Shown here piece by piece: positions 1 through 9,082 of a stretch of 64,000 bases of DNA (positions are counted from its first letter, which is position 1; every line of letters begins with the position of its first letter). Made by a program: the position numbers and the translations under genes. The notes beneath the pieces were generated by a model that saw only the letters and a program-made list of their open reading frames with translations, made no database searches and was not told the origin of the DNA. This DNA is from an uncultured Alphaproteobacteria bacterium (lineage in GTDB: Bacteria > Pseudomonadota > Alphaproteobacteria > HIMB59). The stretch lies in NCBI GenBank assembly GCA_902527545.1, contig CABZPR010000005.1:1-64000 (forward strand), in the 5' to 3' direction.

Positions 1-1116
1 TCTAAAGTGCCTATTACCATTCTCTCAAGATGTCAAAGGTTCGACTTAAGACGAGTTGAGAAGAAGACTCTATCTGATTTTCTTAAAAGCATTGCTAAAA
101 AAGAGGATATAACAATTTCTAATGAGGCATTAAATTTAATAGTTAAAGCTAGTGATGGTTCAGTAAGAGACTCCTTGAGTATATTAGATCAAGCCAATGT
201 ATTTAAATCACAAAAAGAAATTCAAGTTGAAGAAATTGTTAATATGCTAGGTTTTGCAAGGCAAGGTGATTTGTATGAATTATCAAAATGTATATTAGAT
301 AATAATTTATCAAAGCTAATTTCTATGCTTGACGATATGTATCAAAGAGGTTCAGAGACCTCTAAAATTATTGAAGATATGATGAATATAATAAATTGGT
401 CATGCAAATTAAAAATAAACCAAGAGCTTATTAAGGATGAATTTTTAACTGAAGAAGATAAAAATTTTGCATCCTTTGTCATCCAATTCGATAGTGGCAA
501 GTTAAATATTTTTTGGCAAAGTTTAATTAAGGGTTATGATGAAATTAAAATCTCACCTCAACCTCATCTAACTCTAGAAATGGTAATGCTTCGGTGTGCT
601 TTCTTGTTAAATGATAATCAATCAACAGACTTAGTAGAAAAAAAAAAGCCTGAAATAAATCAGAATACAATTCAATCCTTTCCTAATATTGATCAAGTAA
701 TTCAAAACAAAGTTAAACAAGTATCACCAATTTCTTTAAAAGAAAAAATTGATATTCATCAGAAATTTTTTCAATTTTATGGAAAAAATTTCTCACCTCT
801 CATGGCAGGAATTATTGTTGAAAATGTTGAAATAATTGATTTTTCAGAGAAAAATAAAATATTACGATTTGATGTCTCTGACAAAAATTTTAACGGAAGC
901 GAAGAATTATACAAAAATTTGGAAAATGATTACAAAATCGAAATGAAAATTAAAACAGAAATAACAACTTTAGAGACAATTAAGTCTCTTTATAAAAAAG
1001 AATTAATTGACCAGGAGATGAAGACTGATGAATTTAAAAAAGTTCTTGCTAAATTTCCTAATGCAAAGATTATAGATATTGAAGAATTAGAAAGAGGTGA
1101 TGGAAATGATGGGTAA
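1..1116 (+). CDS. dnaX: DNA polymerase III subunit gamma/tau, 3' part
   Basis: Clamp-loader ATPase subunit that loads the sliding clamp and links the replicative polymerases. The frame is open from the first base, so the N-terminal nucleotide-binding domain lies outside the window. The visible part opens with the clamp-loader SRC motif (TILSRCQRF), whose Arg acts on the neighbouring subunit's ATP. The lid domain follows (segment around SDGSVRDSLSILDQA), then the collar and a Lys/Glu-rich C-terminal part. The GTG at base 7 is an internal Val codon. The gene overlaps ybaB by about 11 bp, the usual dnaX-ybaB-recR order. Identity is secure; only the length of the missing 5' part is unknown. Confidence 0.93.
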   Translation, partial: SKVPITILSRCQRFDLRRVEKKTLSDFLKSIAKKEDITISNEALNLIVKASDGSVRDSLSILDQANVFKSQKEIQVEEIVNMLGFARQGDLYELSKCILDNNLSKLISMLDDMYQRGSETSKIIEDMMNIINWSCKLKINQELIKDEFLTEEDKNFASFVIQFDSGKLNIFWQSLIKGYDEIKISPQPHLTLEMVMLRCAFLLNDNQSTDLVEKKKPEINQNTIQSFPNIDQVIQNKVKQVSPISLKEKIDIHQKFFQFYGKNFSPLMAGIIVENVEIIDFSEKNKILRFDVSDKNFNGSEELYKNLENDYKIEMKIKTEITTLETIKSLYKKELIDQEMKTDEFKKVLAKFPNAKIIDIEELERGDGNDG

Positions 1117-1432
1117 TATGGGCGGTATGATGAAAAAAGTCCAAGAAATGCAAGCCAAAATGCAAGAGATGCAAAAGGAGCTTGAAAATAAAACTGTTAA
1201 GGCTGAATCAGGAGGAGGAATGGTTAAAGTTACAATGAATGGTAAACAAATTGTTCAATCAATTGATATAGATCCTTCACTGTTATCATCTGATGAAAAA
1301 GAGGTATTGGAGGACTTAATCAAAGCCGCACTCAATCAAGCTAAAGAAAAAGTCGAGGAAATGTCAGCTGAAGAAATGAAAAAAATTACTGGTGGGTTAC
1401 CATTGCCTCCAGGAATGAAGATGCCTTTTTAA
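1106..1432 (+). CDS. ybaB: YbaB/EbfC family nucleoid-associated protein
   Basis: Small dimeric DNA-binding protein of the YbaB/EbfC family, normally sitting between dnaX and recR as here. Features seen are a Met/Gln-rich N-terminal helix (KKVQEMQAKMQEMQKEL), the beta segment with GGGMVKVTMNG, and the C-terminal GGLPLPPGMKMPF tail typical of the family. Several in-frame starts exist (GTG 1097, ATG 1100, 1106, 1109). I prefer 1106 because an AGAGG motif ends 8 nt before it. The gene overlaps the dnaX stop and is followed one base later by recR. Its cellular role is described only broadly for the family (nucleoid organisation, possibly recombination support). Confidence 0.93.
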   Translation: MMGNMGGMMKKVQEMQAKMQEMQKELENKTVKAESGGGMVKVTMNGKQIVQSIDIDPSLLSSDEKEVLEDLIKAALNQAKEKVEEMSAEEMKKITGGLPLPPGMKMPF

Positions 1433-1433
1433 C

Positions 1434-2030
1434 TTGTCACAAGACGAACTTCAAAAATTTATTAATTTAATTTCTAGGTTACCTGGAATTGGCCAACGCT
1501 CTGCGCAAAGAATAGCTTTATATTTAATAAAAAATAAACAAGAACTAATGTTACCTTTAGGAGAAAGTATAAAGGAAACGGCATCTGTAGTAAAAAAATG
1601 TACTAATTGTGGGATATTAGATGTTATTATTCCATGTAAAATTTGTTCTTCAGAAAATAGATCAAAAACTACAATATGCATCGTTGAAGATATGGCTGAT
1701 GTATGGGCATTTGAAAGATCTGGATATCATAAAGGTCTTTATCATGTTATTGGCGGGCTTTTATCAGCCTCAAAAAATTTTACAGAACAGGATTTAAATT
1801 TAAATAAACTCAAAGAAAGAATTATAAACAATCAAGTAAAAGAAATTATTTTAGCATTGAGTGCAACAATTGAGGGACAAACTACAGCTTTAGTAATAAA
1901 AGATAAACTAGAAAATCAAAATATTAAAATTACGCAACTCGCATATGGTGTTCCTGTAGGAAGTGAAATTCATTATCTAGATGATAACACCTTAGGAGCA
2001 GCTTTAGAGTCGCGTAAAAACTTAAACTAA
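1434..2030 (+). CDS. recR: Recombination mediator protein RecR
   Basis: RecFOR-pathway protein that with RecO helps load RecA on SSB-coated gapped DNA. The 198-residue length is normal for the family. Visible are the N-terminal helix-hairpin-helix (SRLPGIGQRSAQRIALYL), a four-Cys zinc finger at about residues 56-71 (CTNC...CKIC), a Toprim domain from about residue 80 (CIVEDMADVWAFERSG) and the C-terminal GVPVGSEIHYLDDNTLGAAL. The start is TTG, one base after the ybaB stop, and no ATG lies near it. It is the last gene of the dnaX-ybaB-recR unit; a 71-bp gap follows. Confidence 0.95.
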   Translation: MSQDELQKFINLISRLPGIGQRSAQRIALYLIKNKQELMLPLGESIKETASVVKKCTNCGILDVIIPCKICSSENRSKTTICIVEDMADVWAFERSGYHKGLYHVIGGLLSASKNFTEQDLNLNKLKERIINNQVKEIILALSATIEGQTTALVIKDKLENQNIKITQLAYGVPVGSEIHYLDDNTLGAALESRKNLN

Positions 2031-2057
2031 TTTAAAAAGAAGTAACACTCTAAAAGT

Positions 2058-2087
2058 TTGATTTATTGTGTCTGATAACTGTATAAA
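2058..2087 (+). promoter_or_regulatory. Possible sigma70 promoter upstream of def
   Basis: TTGATT and TATAAA separated by 18 bp lie in the 71-bp gap between recR and def, with the -10 element 14 bp before the def ATG. The layout fits a housekeeping promoter for def-fmt-truA. In DNA this AT-rich chance matches are common, so it is only a candidate. Confidence 0.35.
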
Positions 2088-2101
2088 CTATATTAAATTC
2101 C

Positions 2102-2614
2102 ATGTTGAAGCTTATTTATGCACCTGATCCCATACTAAAAAAAGAGAGTGTATCTATACCCCAGGTAGACGATCATCATAGAGAACTTATAAAACAAATG
2201 TATGAGATTATGTATTCTGCAAATGGAGTTGGTTTAGCCGCTCCACAGATAGGTTTAAATATTCGCATATTTGTTCTTGATGCAGGATCTAGAGATGAAG
2301 AAAAAAAACCTATCACAATGATAAATCCTAAAATTATATCATTACATGAAAATAAAGTGCCATATGAGGAGGGTTGTTTATCTTTCCCAGAACATTTTGC
2401 AGAAATAGACCGTCCTGAAAAAATTAAGATAGAGTATCTTGATGAAGATAACTCAAATAAAATCTCTACATTTACAGGTTTTGAGTCGAGAATAATACAA
2501 CATGAATTGGATCATTTAAACGGTATTTTATTCGTTGACCATTTAAGTCGTTTAAAAAGAGACGTGATTATCAGAAAGATGAGAAAGTATAAAAAAGAAA
2601 AAGAAATAATTTAA
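2102..2614 (+). CDS. def: Peptide deformylase
   Basis: Removes the formyl group from the initiator Met of nascent proteins using a bound metal. All three family motifs are present: GVGLAAPQIG (about residues 42-51), EEGCLSFP with metal ligand Cys92, and QHELDHL with His134, Glu135 and His138. The length (170 aa) is normal. fmt begins at the next base after its stop, so enzymes that remove and add the formyl group are co-transcribed, the common bacterial def-fmt arrangement. Confidence 0.96.
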   Translation: MLKLIYAPDPILKKESVSIPQVDDHHRELIKQMYEIMYSANGVGLAAPQIGLNIRIFVLDAGSRDEEKKPITMINPKIISLHENKVPYEEGCLSFPEHFAEIDRPEKIKIEYLDEDNSNKISTFTGFESRIIQHELDHLNGILFVDHLSRLKRDVIIRKMRKYKKEKEII

Positions 2615-3544
2615 ATGAAAAAACAACGTGTAGTTTATTTTGGCTCACCAGAATTTTCCCTTCCTCCTCTAAAGACCCTCTATCTTGGGGGATATGACAT
2701 AGTGGGGATTTATACACAAGAGCCAAAAAAAAAATTTAGAGGACAAAAAAAATATAATACACCAGTTCAACAATGGGCAGAAAGTCAACTTCTACCTGTT
2801 TTTACTCCCAACATACTTGATGATACATCTTTGAAAGAATTTCAATCATTAAAGCCTGATGTCGCGATCCTTTTTGCTTATGGGAAAATAGTCCCACTGA
2901 ATTGGTTAAACACTCCTTTAAATGGTTTTATAAATATACACGCCTCGCTTCTACCAAGATGGAGAGGAGCAGCACCTGTTCAAAGAGCCATTGAAAATAA
3001 TGATAAAGAGACAGGTATTAGTATTATCAAAATGAACGATAAAATTGATGAAGGTCCTGTTTTAGTTCAGCAGAATATAGAAATTAATGAATTAACTGAT
3101 GGTAAACAATTAATTGATCAAATTAGTTATGACTCTTGCTCATTGTTATATAATACTTTAAAAAAATATTTTTTAGGTCAAATCCAATTAAAAGAACAAG
3201 ATCATTCACAATCTACATATGCAAAAAAAATAGACAAATTTGAAACACAAGTAAATTGGGGATTATCTGCAAGTATAATTGAAAAAAAAGTAAGAGCTTT
3301 TTACCCATCACCAGCAATGTGGTTTAAATATAAGGGTCAGAGATTTAAAATTTTAAAAGCCAAAATATCTAATTTACAAGATGAAGAGGGGAAGATTATA
3401 AATTTACCTCTAACTATAGCATGTAAAAATGACAGTCTAGATATTTTAGAAATTCAAGCTGAAGGAAAGAAACCATTAAACATTAAAGAGTTTGTTTTAG
3501 GGAATAATCAATTTCAATTAAATGCAATAATCGATAATGACTAA
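2615..3544 (+). CDS. fmt: Methionyl-tRNA formyltransferase
   Basis: Transfers formyl from 10-formyl-tetrahydrofolate to initiator Met-tRNA. The N-terminal Rossmann-type catalytic domain contains the start VVYFGSPEFSLPPL, the catalytic region INIHASLLPRWRGAAPVQRAI with the Asn and His of the active site, and MNDKIDEGPVL. A C-terminal tRNA-contacting domain begins near residue 205. The length of 309 is standard. It abuts def and its last 8 bases overlap truA. Its substrate links it functionally to the folate genes near 44-47 kb. Confidence 0.96.
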   Translation: MKKQRVVYFGSPEFSLPPLKTLYLGGYDIVGIYTQEPKKKFRGQKKYNTPVQQWAESQLLPVFTPNILDDTSLKEFQSLKPDVAILFAYGKIVPLNWLNTPLNGFINIHASLLPRWRGAAPVQRAIENNDKETGISIIKMNDKIDEGPVLVQQNIEINELTDGKQLIDQISYDSCSLLYNTLKKYFLGQIQLKEQDHSQSTYAKKIDKFETQVNWGLSASIIEKKVRAFYPSPAMWFKYKGQRFKILKAKISNLQDEEGKIINLPLTIACKNDSLDILEIQAEGKKPLNIKEFVLGNNQFQLNAIIDND

Positions 3545-4274
3545 TATAAAACTTACAATTGAATATCATGGTTTACCTTATTGTGGTTGGCAATATCAAA
3601 AAAATGAGAAAACTGTGCAAGGTGAAATAGAAAAAGCAATATTTAAATTCTCTGGTGAAAAAAAAACTATTCAAGGTGCTGGAAGAACAGATGCAGGTGT
3701 TCACGCTATTGGACAATGTGCCAATTTTGATTTACAAAAAAAATTCGATGACTATCAAATACTAAGTGGAATAAATTTTCACCTCGGGACTGAAAAGATA
3801 AGAGTTACTAAAGTTGAAAGTGTTGACAATGATTTTAATGCTCGTTTTACAGCTAAAAATAAAATATATCATTACCAAGTTTTTAATGGTCTAGCCCCGT
3901 CAGTTATTGAGGATGATTTCAGTTTACACATTCGACAACCTTTAGATTTAAATGCAATGCAAGATGCTATTAAGTTGTTTATTGGTAAACACGATTTTTC
4001 TTCGTTTAGAGCACATGGTTGTCAGGCTAACAAACCATTTAGAACTATCGACGAAGCATCAATTGATGCTAAAGGTAATAAAATTATTTTTGAATTCAAG
4101 GCACAATCCTTCCTTTATCAACAGATTAGAATAATGGTTGGATCTTTATTGGAAGTTGGATTAAAAAATAAAAATCCAAATTGGATAAGGGAATTAATTG
4201 AAGTTAAGGATAGAAGGTTAGCAGGACCAACGGTCCCTTCAAAAGGTTTGATTTTAAAGGAGATATCTTATTAA
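3537..4274 (+). CDS. truA: tRNA pseudouridine(38-40) synthase TruA
   Basis: Isomerises uridines 38-40 in the anticodon arm of tRNAs. The catalytic motif GAGRTDAGVHA is present with nucleophile Asp52. Other family blocks are the N-terminal IEYHGLPYCGWQYQ and the C-terminal FLYQQIRIMVGSLLEVG with GPTVPSKGLIL. The 245-residue length is typical. It overlaps fmt by 8 bp. The ribosome-binding sequence of the following glycosyltransferase (AAAGGAGA) lies inside its last codons, so the two are probably translated from one message. Confidence 0.95.
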   Translation: MTNIKLTIEYHGLPYCGWQYQKNEKTVQGEIEKAIFKFSGEKKTIQGAGRTDAGVHAIGQCANFDLQKKFDDYQILSGINFHLGTEKIRVTKVESVDNDFNARFTAKNKIYHYQVFNGLAPSVIEDDFSLHIRQPLDLNAMQDAIKLFIGKHDFSSFRAHGCQANKPFRTIDEASIDAKGNKIIFEFKAQSFLYQQIRIMVGSLLEVGLKNKNPNWIRELIEVKDRRLAGPTVPSKGLILKEISY

Positions 4275-4329
4275 CATACTCATATATACACAATGTTTTG
4301 CTCCAAAAGTAGGCGGCATTGAGTCTGTA

Positions 4330-5319
4330 ATGACAAACATAGCTCAACATGCATTTAGCGAGCGAAATAAAGTAACAGTTCTATCTGATGGGTCTAAACT
4401 CCTCTCCTCAGACTTTGATAATAAATGTAAATTTGATATTTACAGATTTGATCAAATCAAGTTTCTAAGAAAAAGAATTAAATTTAGTTTTGCTCAAAAC
4501 TTTTTAAAGCAAAACAAGATTGATATTATTTTCTTTGATAGTTGGAAATCACTAGAGTTATTTGATTATTCTACAGATACTAAAAAAATTTGCCTAGTTC
4601 ATGGAAATGAAATATTAAAATTAAGTGATAAAAATAGGATTATAAATTCTTTAAATAAAGCAGATTTATTAATCTTTAACTCTCAATTTACTAAAAATAA
4701 AACAATTAAAAATTTTAAAACTTCAAAAAAAATTAACCATAAAGTAATCTACCCAGCTTTTATTAAAAAAATTTCTAAAAATAAAATTAATAAAAAAAAA
4801 TACGATTTATGCACAGTAGCTAGACTTGAATACAGAAAAGGGCACCATTTAGTATTTGAAGCAATGTCTATACTAAGAGATGATTATAAAATATCACTTA
4901 AATATGCCATTCTTGGAGATGGACCAGAATTATCTAGATTGAAGGATCTTGTTATGAAGTTCTCACTGCAAAAGCAGGTAGACTTCATACACCACGATAT
5001 CTCAAGTGAAAAAATTTATAAAAACTCTTCTGTTCATATCATGCCAACTATATCTACACCTGAAAGTATTGAGGGTTTTGGTATATCCAATGTTGAAGCT
5101 GCTTCTTTTGGTTTGCCTTGTGTGATCAGTAATAGTGGGGGTACCCCGGAGTCAATTGGTGACAATGGTATAATTGTAAAAGAAAATGACCCAAAAAAAC
5201 TTGTCAAATCAATTATCGATATTTTCAAAACGTATCAAAGTTATAGTAGAAAAAGTTATGTATTTGCCAAGAATTTTGAGTCAAAAAAGAAGATAGAAGA
5301 ATATTTAGATAACTTTTAA
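4330..5319 (+). CDS. Glycosyltransferase family 4 (GT-B fold)
   Basis: Retaining GT-B glycosyltransferase of the GT4/RfaG-like type; the donor and acceptor sugars cannot be told. The C-terminal half shows the nucleotide-sugar region VARLEYRKGHHLVFEAM, AILGDGPELSRLKDL and the ESIEGFGISNVEAASFGLPCV block containing the E-x7-E motif. The first ATG gives 329 aa but cuts off a conserved N-terminus: upstream codons read NILIYTQCFAPKVGGIESV, the usual first strand and GGIE loop of the family. No ATG, GTG or TTG occurs upstream before the stop at 4255. An AGGAG at 4258-4262 precedes ATT 4270 by 7 nt, so translation probably starts there. The 3' end overlaps the convergent peroxiredoxin gene by 15 bp. 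Confidence 0.88.
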   Translation: MTNIAQHAFSERNKVTVLSDGSKLLSSDFDNKCKFDIYRFDQIKFLRKRIKFSFAQNFLKQNKIDIIFFDSWKSLELFDYSTDTKKICLVHGNEILKLSDKNRIINSLNKADLLIFNSQFTKNKTIKNFKTSKKINHKVIYPAFIKKISKNKINKKKYDLCTVARLEYRKGHHLVFEAMSILRDDYKISLKYAILGDGPELSRLKDLVMKFSLQKQVDFIHHDISSEKIYKNSSVHIMPTISTPESIEGFGISNVEAASFGLPCVISNSGGTPESIGDNGIIVKENDPKKLVKSIIDIFKTYQSYSRKSYVFAKNFESKKKIEEYLDNF

Positions 5320-5781
5320 AATTTCATCAAAACTTGTTTTTTTGAATTCCCCAGGGTCTTCAGTAATAATTTTTATTACCTCTAAATTCTCTAAAAGTAT
5401 GACAGACCTAATTAGTCTTTCACCCATAAAATTACCTTCATACTCTCTTTTAAGTTTCGATAATTCCATAAATTCTTCATTTCCGTCTGATAAAAATTTT
5501 ATAACCGTTTTTCCTAAGTCTTTTCTCCACAAATCTAAAACATATGGATCATTTGTAGTGATACAACAAATCATGTCTAATTTTTTTTCTTTAATAATTT
5601 TTTCTGCTCCATTGATAAAAGGAGGTAAATGTTGTACGTGGCATGTAGAGGTGAATGCACCAGGTATGCATATTATAAGAACTCGTTTATTTTTAAAATC
5701 ATTATGTAAATTAAAATCTTTCGTACCATCAGAGGAAACTAATCTCAGATTAATATTTGGTATAAGTTCTCCTAGTTTCAT
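5305..5781 (-). CDS. Peroxiredoxin (Prx5-like)
   Basis: Thiol peroxidase reducing hydrogen peroxide or organic peroxides in the cytoplasm. The active-site segment PGAFTSTCHVQHLPPF carries the peroxidatic Cys47 in the Prx5-type context (family consensus PGAFTPTC; here Pro is Ser). The length of 158 aa fits the family, and no fused glutaredoxin domain is present. Other cysteines (38, 72, 73) exist, so the resolving mechanism is unclear. Its ATG overlaps the dapE stop (ATGA), placing it last in the dapD-dapE unit, although no functional link to lysine synthesis is obvious. Confidence 0.88.
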   Translation of the reverse strand: MKLGELIPNINLRLVSSDGTKDFNLHNDFKNKRVLIICIPGAFTSTCHVQHLPPFINGAEKIIKEKKLDMICCITTNDPYVLDLWRKDLGKTVIKFLSDGNEEFMELSKLKREYEGNFMGERLIRSVILLENLEVIKIITEDPGEFKKTSFDEILKVI

Positions 5782-6941
5782 GATTTGAAAAAATTTTCTA
5801 ATGTTTTGAAATATATTTTCTCAGTAGTTTGTAGATCTTCTACAGAAACACATTCATTAACTTTGTGTAAAGTTTTATTAATTGTTCCAAACTCAAAAAC
5901 AGGACATACTTCTTGCATAAATCTAGCATCTGATGTTCCACCACCAGTATCTTGACTAGGATCTAATCCTGTAACATCTTTTATTGCTTTAATACAATGT
6001 TTTGTAAATTGATTATCGAAAGATTGGAAGGGCATACCTCTAAAAGTTAATTTCAAGTTATACGAGCAATTATTTGCGGAACAAATCTGCGTTAAATGCT
6101 CATCAAAATAGTTCTGTATTTTTTGTTTATCCCAGTTGTCATTAAAGCGCATGTCACCAACAGTAATTAATTTTTCAGGGATTACATTCTTTGCTTTATT
6201 ATTTAAATTGATCTGAGTAAATTGAAGCGTAGATGGTTCAAAATATTCTGCACCATCATCAAGTTTTTGATCATCAAAAAAAGAGATGACCTTAGACAGA
6301 CAATGCAGAGGGTTTTGAGCTAGCTGAGGATAAGCAGCATGACCTTGTTTACCAATAATTTCAACTTCAACATCTACAGCTCCTTTTCTTCCAACCTTAA
6401 TCTGATCACCGATTATTTTCTCAGAGGATGACTCAGTAGCTATTGAACCATCTATTCTTATATTATTCTCTTTCAACCATCCTACGACTTTTTTTACACC
6501 ATTTATGGAGTCTGCCTCCTCATCCCCAGTTATAATAAAACTTATGGTGCCGTTAAAATCTTTATTTTCCTTTATAAATTTAAATACGCTTACCATGCTG
6601 GCTGCAGTACACCCCTTCATATCTTCTGATCCACGACCATAAAGATATCCATCTTTAATTGTTGGTTCAAAAGGTGGAGTATCCCAATCCTCTAAGTTAC
6701 CAGGAGGAACTACATCTACATGACATAAAAAATTAAAATGTTTTCCATTCGTATTGGTTGGCCCGTATGTAGCCATAATATTAATTACTTCGTAACTCCC
6801 ATCTCCATCAAAGTTTAGTTGCTTTGTTGTAAAACCATTTTCTTCAAAAATTCCCAATAAAAAATCAAAAATATCTTGTTTTGCTGGTGTGACGGAGTCA
6901 AAAGATATTAATTTTTTTGAAAGCTCTATTGTATCTAACAT
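5778..6941 (-). CDS. dapE: Succinyl-diaminopimelate desuccinylase
   Basis: Zinc-dependent M20-family hydrolase giving LL-diaminopimelate in lysine and peptidoglycan synthesis. Visible are the first metal motif FLCHVDVVPPG, the metal-bridging GRGSEDMKGC, the catalytic GDEEADSINGVKK, an internal dimerisation domain with GRKGAVDVEVEIIGKQGHAAYPQ, and the C-terminal GGGTSDARF. I start it at ATG 6941, where it follows the dapD stop by one base and matches family N-termini (387 aa). An upstream in-frame Met would add 18 unrelated residues inside dapD. Confidence 0.94.
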   Translation of the reverse strand: MLDTIELSKKLISFDSVTPAKQDIFDFLLGIFEENGFTTKQLNFDGDGSYEVINIMATYGPTNTNGKHFNFLCHVDVVPPGNLEDWDTPPFEPTIKDGYLYGRGSEDMKGCTAASMVSVFKFIKENKDFNGTISFIITGDEEADSINGVKKVVGWLKENNIRIDGSIATESSSEKIIGDQIKVGRKGAVDVEVEIIGKQGHAAYPQLAQNPLHCLSKVISFFDDQKLDDGAEYFEPSTLQFTQINLNNKAKNVIPEKLITVGDMRFNDNWDKQKIQNYFDEHLTQICSANNCSYNLKLTFRGMPFQSFDNQFTKHCIKAIKDVTGLDPSQDTGGGTSDARFMQEVCPVFEFGTINKTLHKVNECVSVEDLQTTEKIYFKTLENFFKS

Positions 6942-6942
6942 T

Positions 6943-7773
6943 TTAGTCTCTAAGTAATTCATTAACGGAGGTTTTTGAACGAGTTTTTTCATCAACCGTT
7001 TTCACAATCACAACACAGTACAATGATGCATCTCCTTTAGAGCTTGGAAGACTACCTGGAACAACAACAGAATATGGAGGGACTTTTCCCATATAAATTT
7101 CTTTAGTTTCACGATTATAAATTTTTGTTGAAGCTCCAATAAATACTCCCATGGATAATACTGACCCCTCTCCAACTATTACTCCTTCCGCTACTTCTGA
7201 CCTTGCACCTATAAAACAATTGTCCTCTATTATGACTGGGTTTGCCTGTAATGGTTCTAAGACTCCTCCTATGCCTGCGCCCCCTGAGATATGACAGTTT
7301 TTTCCCACTTGAGCACAAGAACCAACCGTAGCCCAAGTATCAACCATAGTTCCTTCATCTACATATGCACCCAAATTAACAAAGCAAGGCATAAGCACTG
7401 CACTTTTTGCAATAAATGCTGATCTCCTTACAACACAATTAGGAACAGCTCTAAAACCAGCTGATTGAAAATTTTCTGATTTCCAATCTTGGAATTTTGA
7501 GGGAACTTTATCCCACCATGAAGTAGACCCGTCTTTTACACTCGGACCGCCAGTTATTATTTCCATATCTTGAATTCTAAAACTTAAAAGAATTGCTTTT
7601 TTAAGCCATTGATTCACATGCCAATCATTTTCTATTTTTTCGCATACTCGAAGCTTTCCCTCATCCAATAAATTAAGGACACTCTCTACATTTTTTTTTG
7701 CTTCATTATTCTCAATAAAATTTATCTGATCTCTTTGATCCCATAACTTTTCAATTTTATCTTGATGGCTCAT
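6943..7773 (-). CDS. dapD: Tetrahydrodipicolinate N-succinyltransferase
   Basis: Transfers succinyl from succinyl-CoA to tetrahydrodipicolinate, the step before the aminotransferase and DapE in the succinylase branch. The protein has an N-terminal helical domain and a left-handed beta-helix of hexapeptide repeats (about residues 110-230), with blocks such as [38 protein letters not shown] and [10 protein letters not shown]. Its length of 276 is standard. The gene sits directly upstream of dapE, 6 bp after the HAD phosphatase gene. Confidence 0.95.
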   Translation of the reverse strand: MSHQDKIEKLWDQRDQINFIENNEAKKNVESVLNLLDEGKLRVCEKIENDWHVNQWLKKAILLSFRIQDMEIITGGPSVKDGSTSWWDKVPSKFQDWKSENFQSAGFRAVPNCVVRRSAFIAKSAVLMPCFVNLGAYVDEGTMVDTWATVGSCAQVGKNCHISGGAGIGGVLEPLQANPVIIEDNCFIGARSEVAEGVIVGEGSVLSMGVFIGASTKIYNRETKEIYMGKVPPYSVVVPGSLPSSKGDASLYCVVIVKTVDEKTRSKTSVNELLRD

Positions 7774-7779
7774 AATACT

Positions 7780-8463
7780 TTATATCACGTTTTTTAAGAA
7801 ATTTTCCAAATCATCAGTAGCGTGAGATATGTAGCCTTTTTCATCAATAATTTTTCGAATATCTTCTTGCTGATTGACATCTTTATTTAGATTGTATTCA
7901 AGGTTATTCGTTACCCAAACTGTTTGCCAACCCATTTTATGAGGCTCTCTCAAATTAATATGAAGATCCTCAAACATAGCTGTAGAATTATTGTCTAAAT
8001 TGAATTTATTTTGGAATGAGTCATAAACCTCTTTGTGAGGTTTTGGCATGTAATCACTTTCAGAAATGTCAAAACATCCATCAAAAATATTAGTCATATG
8101 AAGTTTTTCTAAAACTTTTTCCACATGTTCAAAATTAGCATTTGTAAAAATATACTTTTTTCCATTTAAGCTTTTTAATATTTCTGCAAGAGATGTATTC
8201 GGTTGAACTACTTCGTAATTTATTTGATGTACGTAGTCCAAATATTCTTTAGGATTTACTTGATGTTCAATCATAAGACCTCTGAGTGTTGTTCCATATT
8301 GATGATAATATTTAGACCTCAGCGCTTGTGCATCCCCAGAGGTTAAATTTAATTTTCCCTCAATAAACTTACCCATAAGTACGTGTACTTTATCAAATAA
8401 ACCACACTCTGCTTTATAAAGTGTATTGTCTAAGTCAAAAACCCAATTTGTTATATTGTTCAT
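7780..8463 (-). CDS. HAD-family phosphatase, pyrimidine 5'-nucleotidase type
   Basis: Haloacid-dehalogenase-fold phosphatase. Motif I is VFDLDNTLY with nucleophile Asp10 and acid/base Asp12. KKYIFTNAN supplies motif II, a Lys near KPHKEVYD motif III, and MFEDLHINL motif IV. The pattern DLDNTLYKAECGLFD, together with the motif FEDL, matches the pyrimidine 5'-nucleotidase group (yeast Sdt1/Phm8-like) that in alphaproteobacteria often sits beside dapD. The natural substrate is not readable from sequence. It follows engB after 43 bp. Confidence 0.85.
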   Translation of the reverse strand: MNNITNWVFDLDNTLYKAECGLFDKVHVLMGKFIEGKLNLTSGDAQALRSKYYHQYGTTLRGLMIEHQVNPKEYLDYVHQINYEVVQPNTSLAEILKSLNGKKYIFTNANFEHVEKVLEKLHMTNIFDGCFDISESDYMPKPHKEVYDSFQNKFNLDNNSTAMFEDLHINLREPHKMGWQTVWVTNNLEYNLNKDVNQQEDIRKIIDEKGYISHATDDLENFLKNVI

Positions 8464-8506
8464 AAGCGTGTTAAACTAATGTTTATTATACAAAAGCCAA
8501 GAAGAT

Positions 8507-9082
8507 TTATAAAAATTCAAAAATTTTTTTTTGAATTTCAAATATGTTTTCATTTGTTTTTGAACTTACAATGTAGTTTTCAAATTCAGTATTTAAATTG
8601 TCTAAAAAAACGGACTTTTCTTTTATTTTTTTATCACTTTTCGTATAACAAATAATAATTTTTTGTTTTATTTGTTTCATTGAGTCTATCATCTCTATGT
8701 CTATTTTTTTTGGCCCCAATGAATTATCAATTAATACAAATATTTTTTTTAAATTTTCACGAGATGTTAAATATTGAGAGACAAGATCTGATATTTGAAA
8801 TGCCTCCTTTTGAGATATTTTTGCAAATCCATACCCAGGAAGATCAACAACCATCATTGAGTCCCCATGATTAAAAAAATTAATTTGTCTTGTTTTACCA
8901 GGGGTATTGGAAATATGTGCCATTTTTTTCATAAAAACAGCATTGATTAAACTAGATTTTCCAACATTTGACCTACCTATGAAAGCTATTTCTGGAAAAC
9001 TTACATTAGGATATTGACGAGGTTGTGTAGCGCTTAGTAAAAACTTAGTTTGTTTTTTGAAATAATTTGAGACAAGGCTCAT
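8507..9082 (-). CDS. engB: Ribosome biogenesis GTPase EngB (YihA/YsxC)
   Basis: Essential GTPase acting in large-subunit assembly. G-motifs are visible: G1 GRSNVGKSS, the G2 region NTPGKTRQINFF, G3 DLPGYGFA and G4 YTKSDK. At 191 aa it is one compact domain, as expected. Its start overlaps the yidC stop by one base, so it is translated with the rpmH-rnpA-yidD-yidC group. This gene order is widely conserved in Proteobacteria. Confidence 0.95.
   Translation of the reverse strand: MSLVSNYFKKQTKFLLSATQPRQYPNVSFPEIAFIGRSNVGKSSLINAVFMKKMAHISNTPGKTRQINFFNHGDSMMVVDLPGYGFAKISQKEAFQISDLVSQYLTSRENLKKIFVLIDNSLGPKKIDIEMIDSMKQIKQKIIICYTKSDKKIKEKSVFLDNLNTEFENYIVSSKTNENIFEIQKKIFEFL

Noticed and set aside
5342-5788. 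148-codon plus-strand ORF opposite the peroxiredoxin gene
   Set aside because: It is the complement of a gene with a clear active-site motif, has Ser/Phe-rich shadow composition and no ribosome site.
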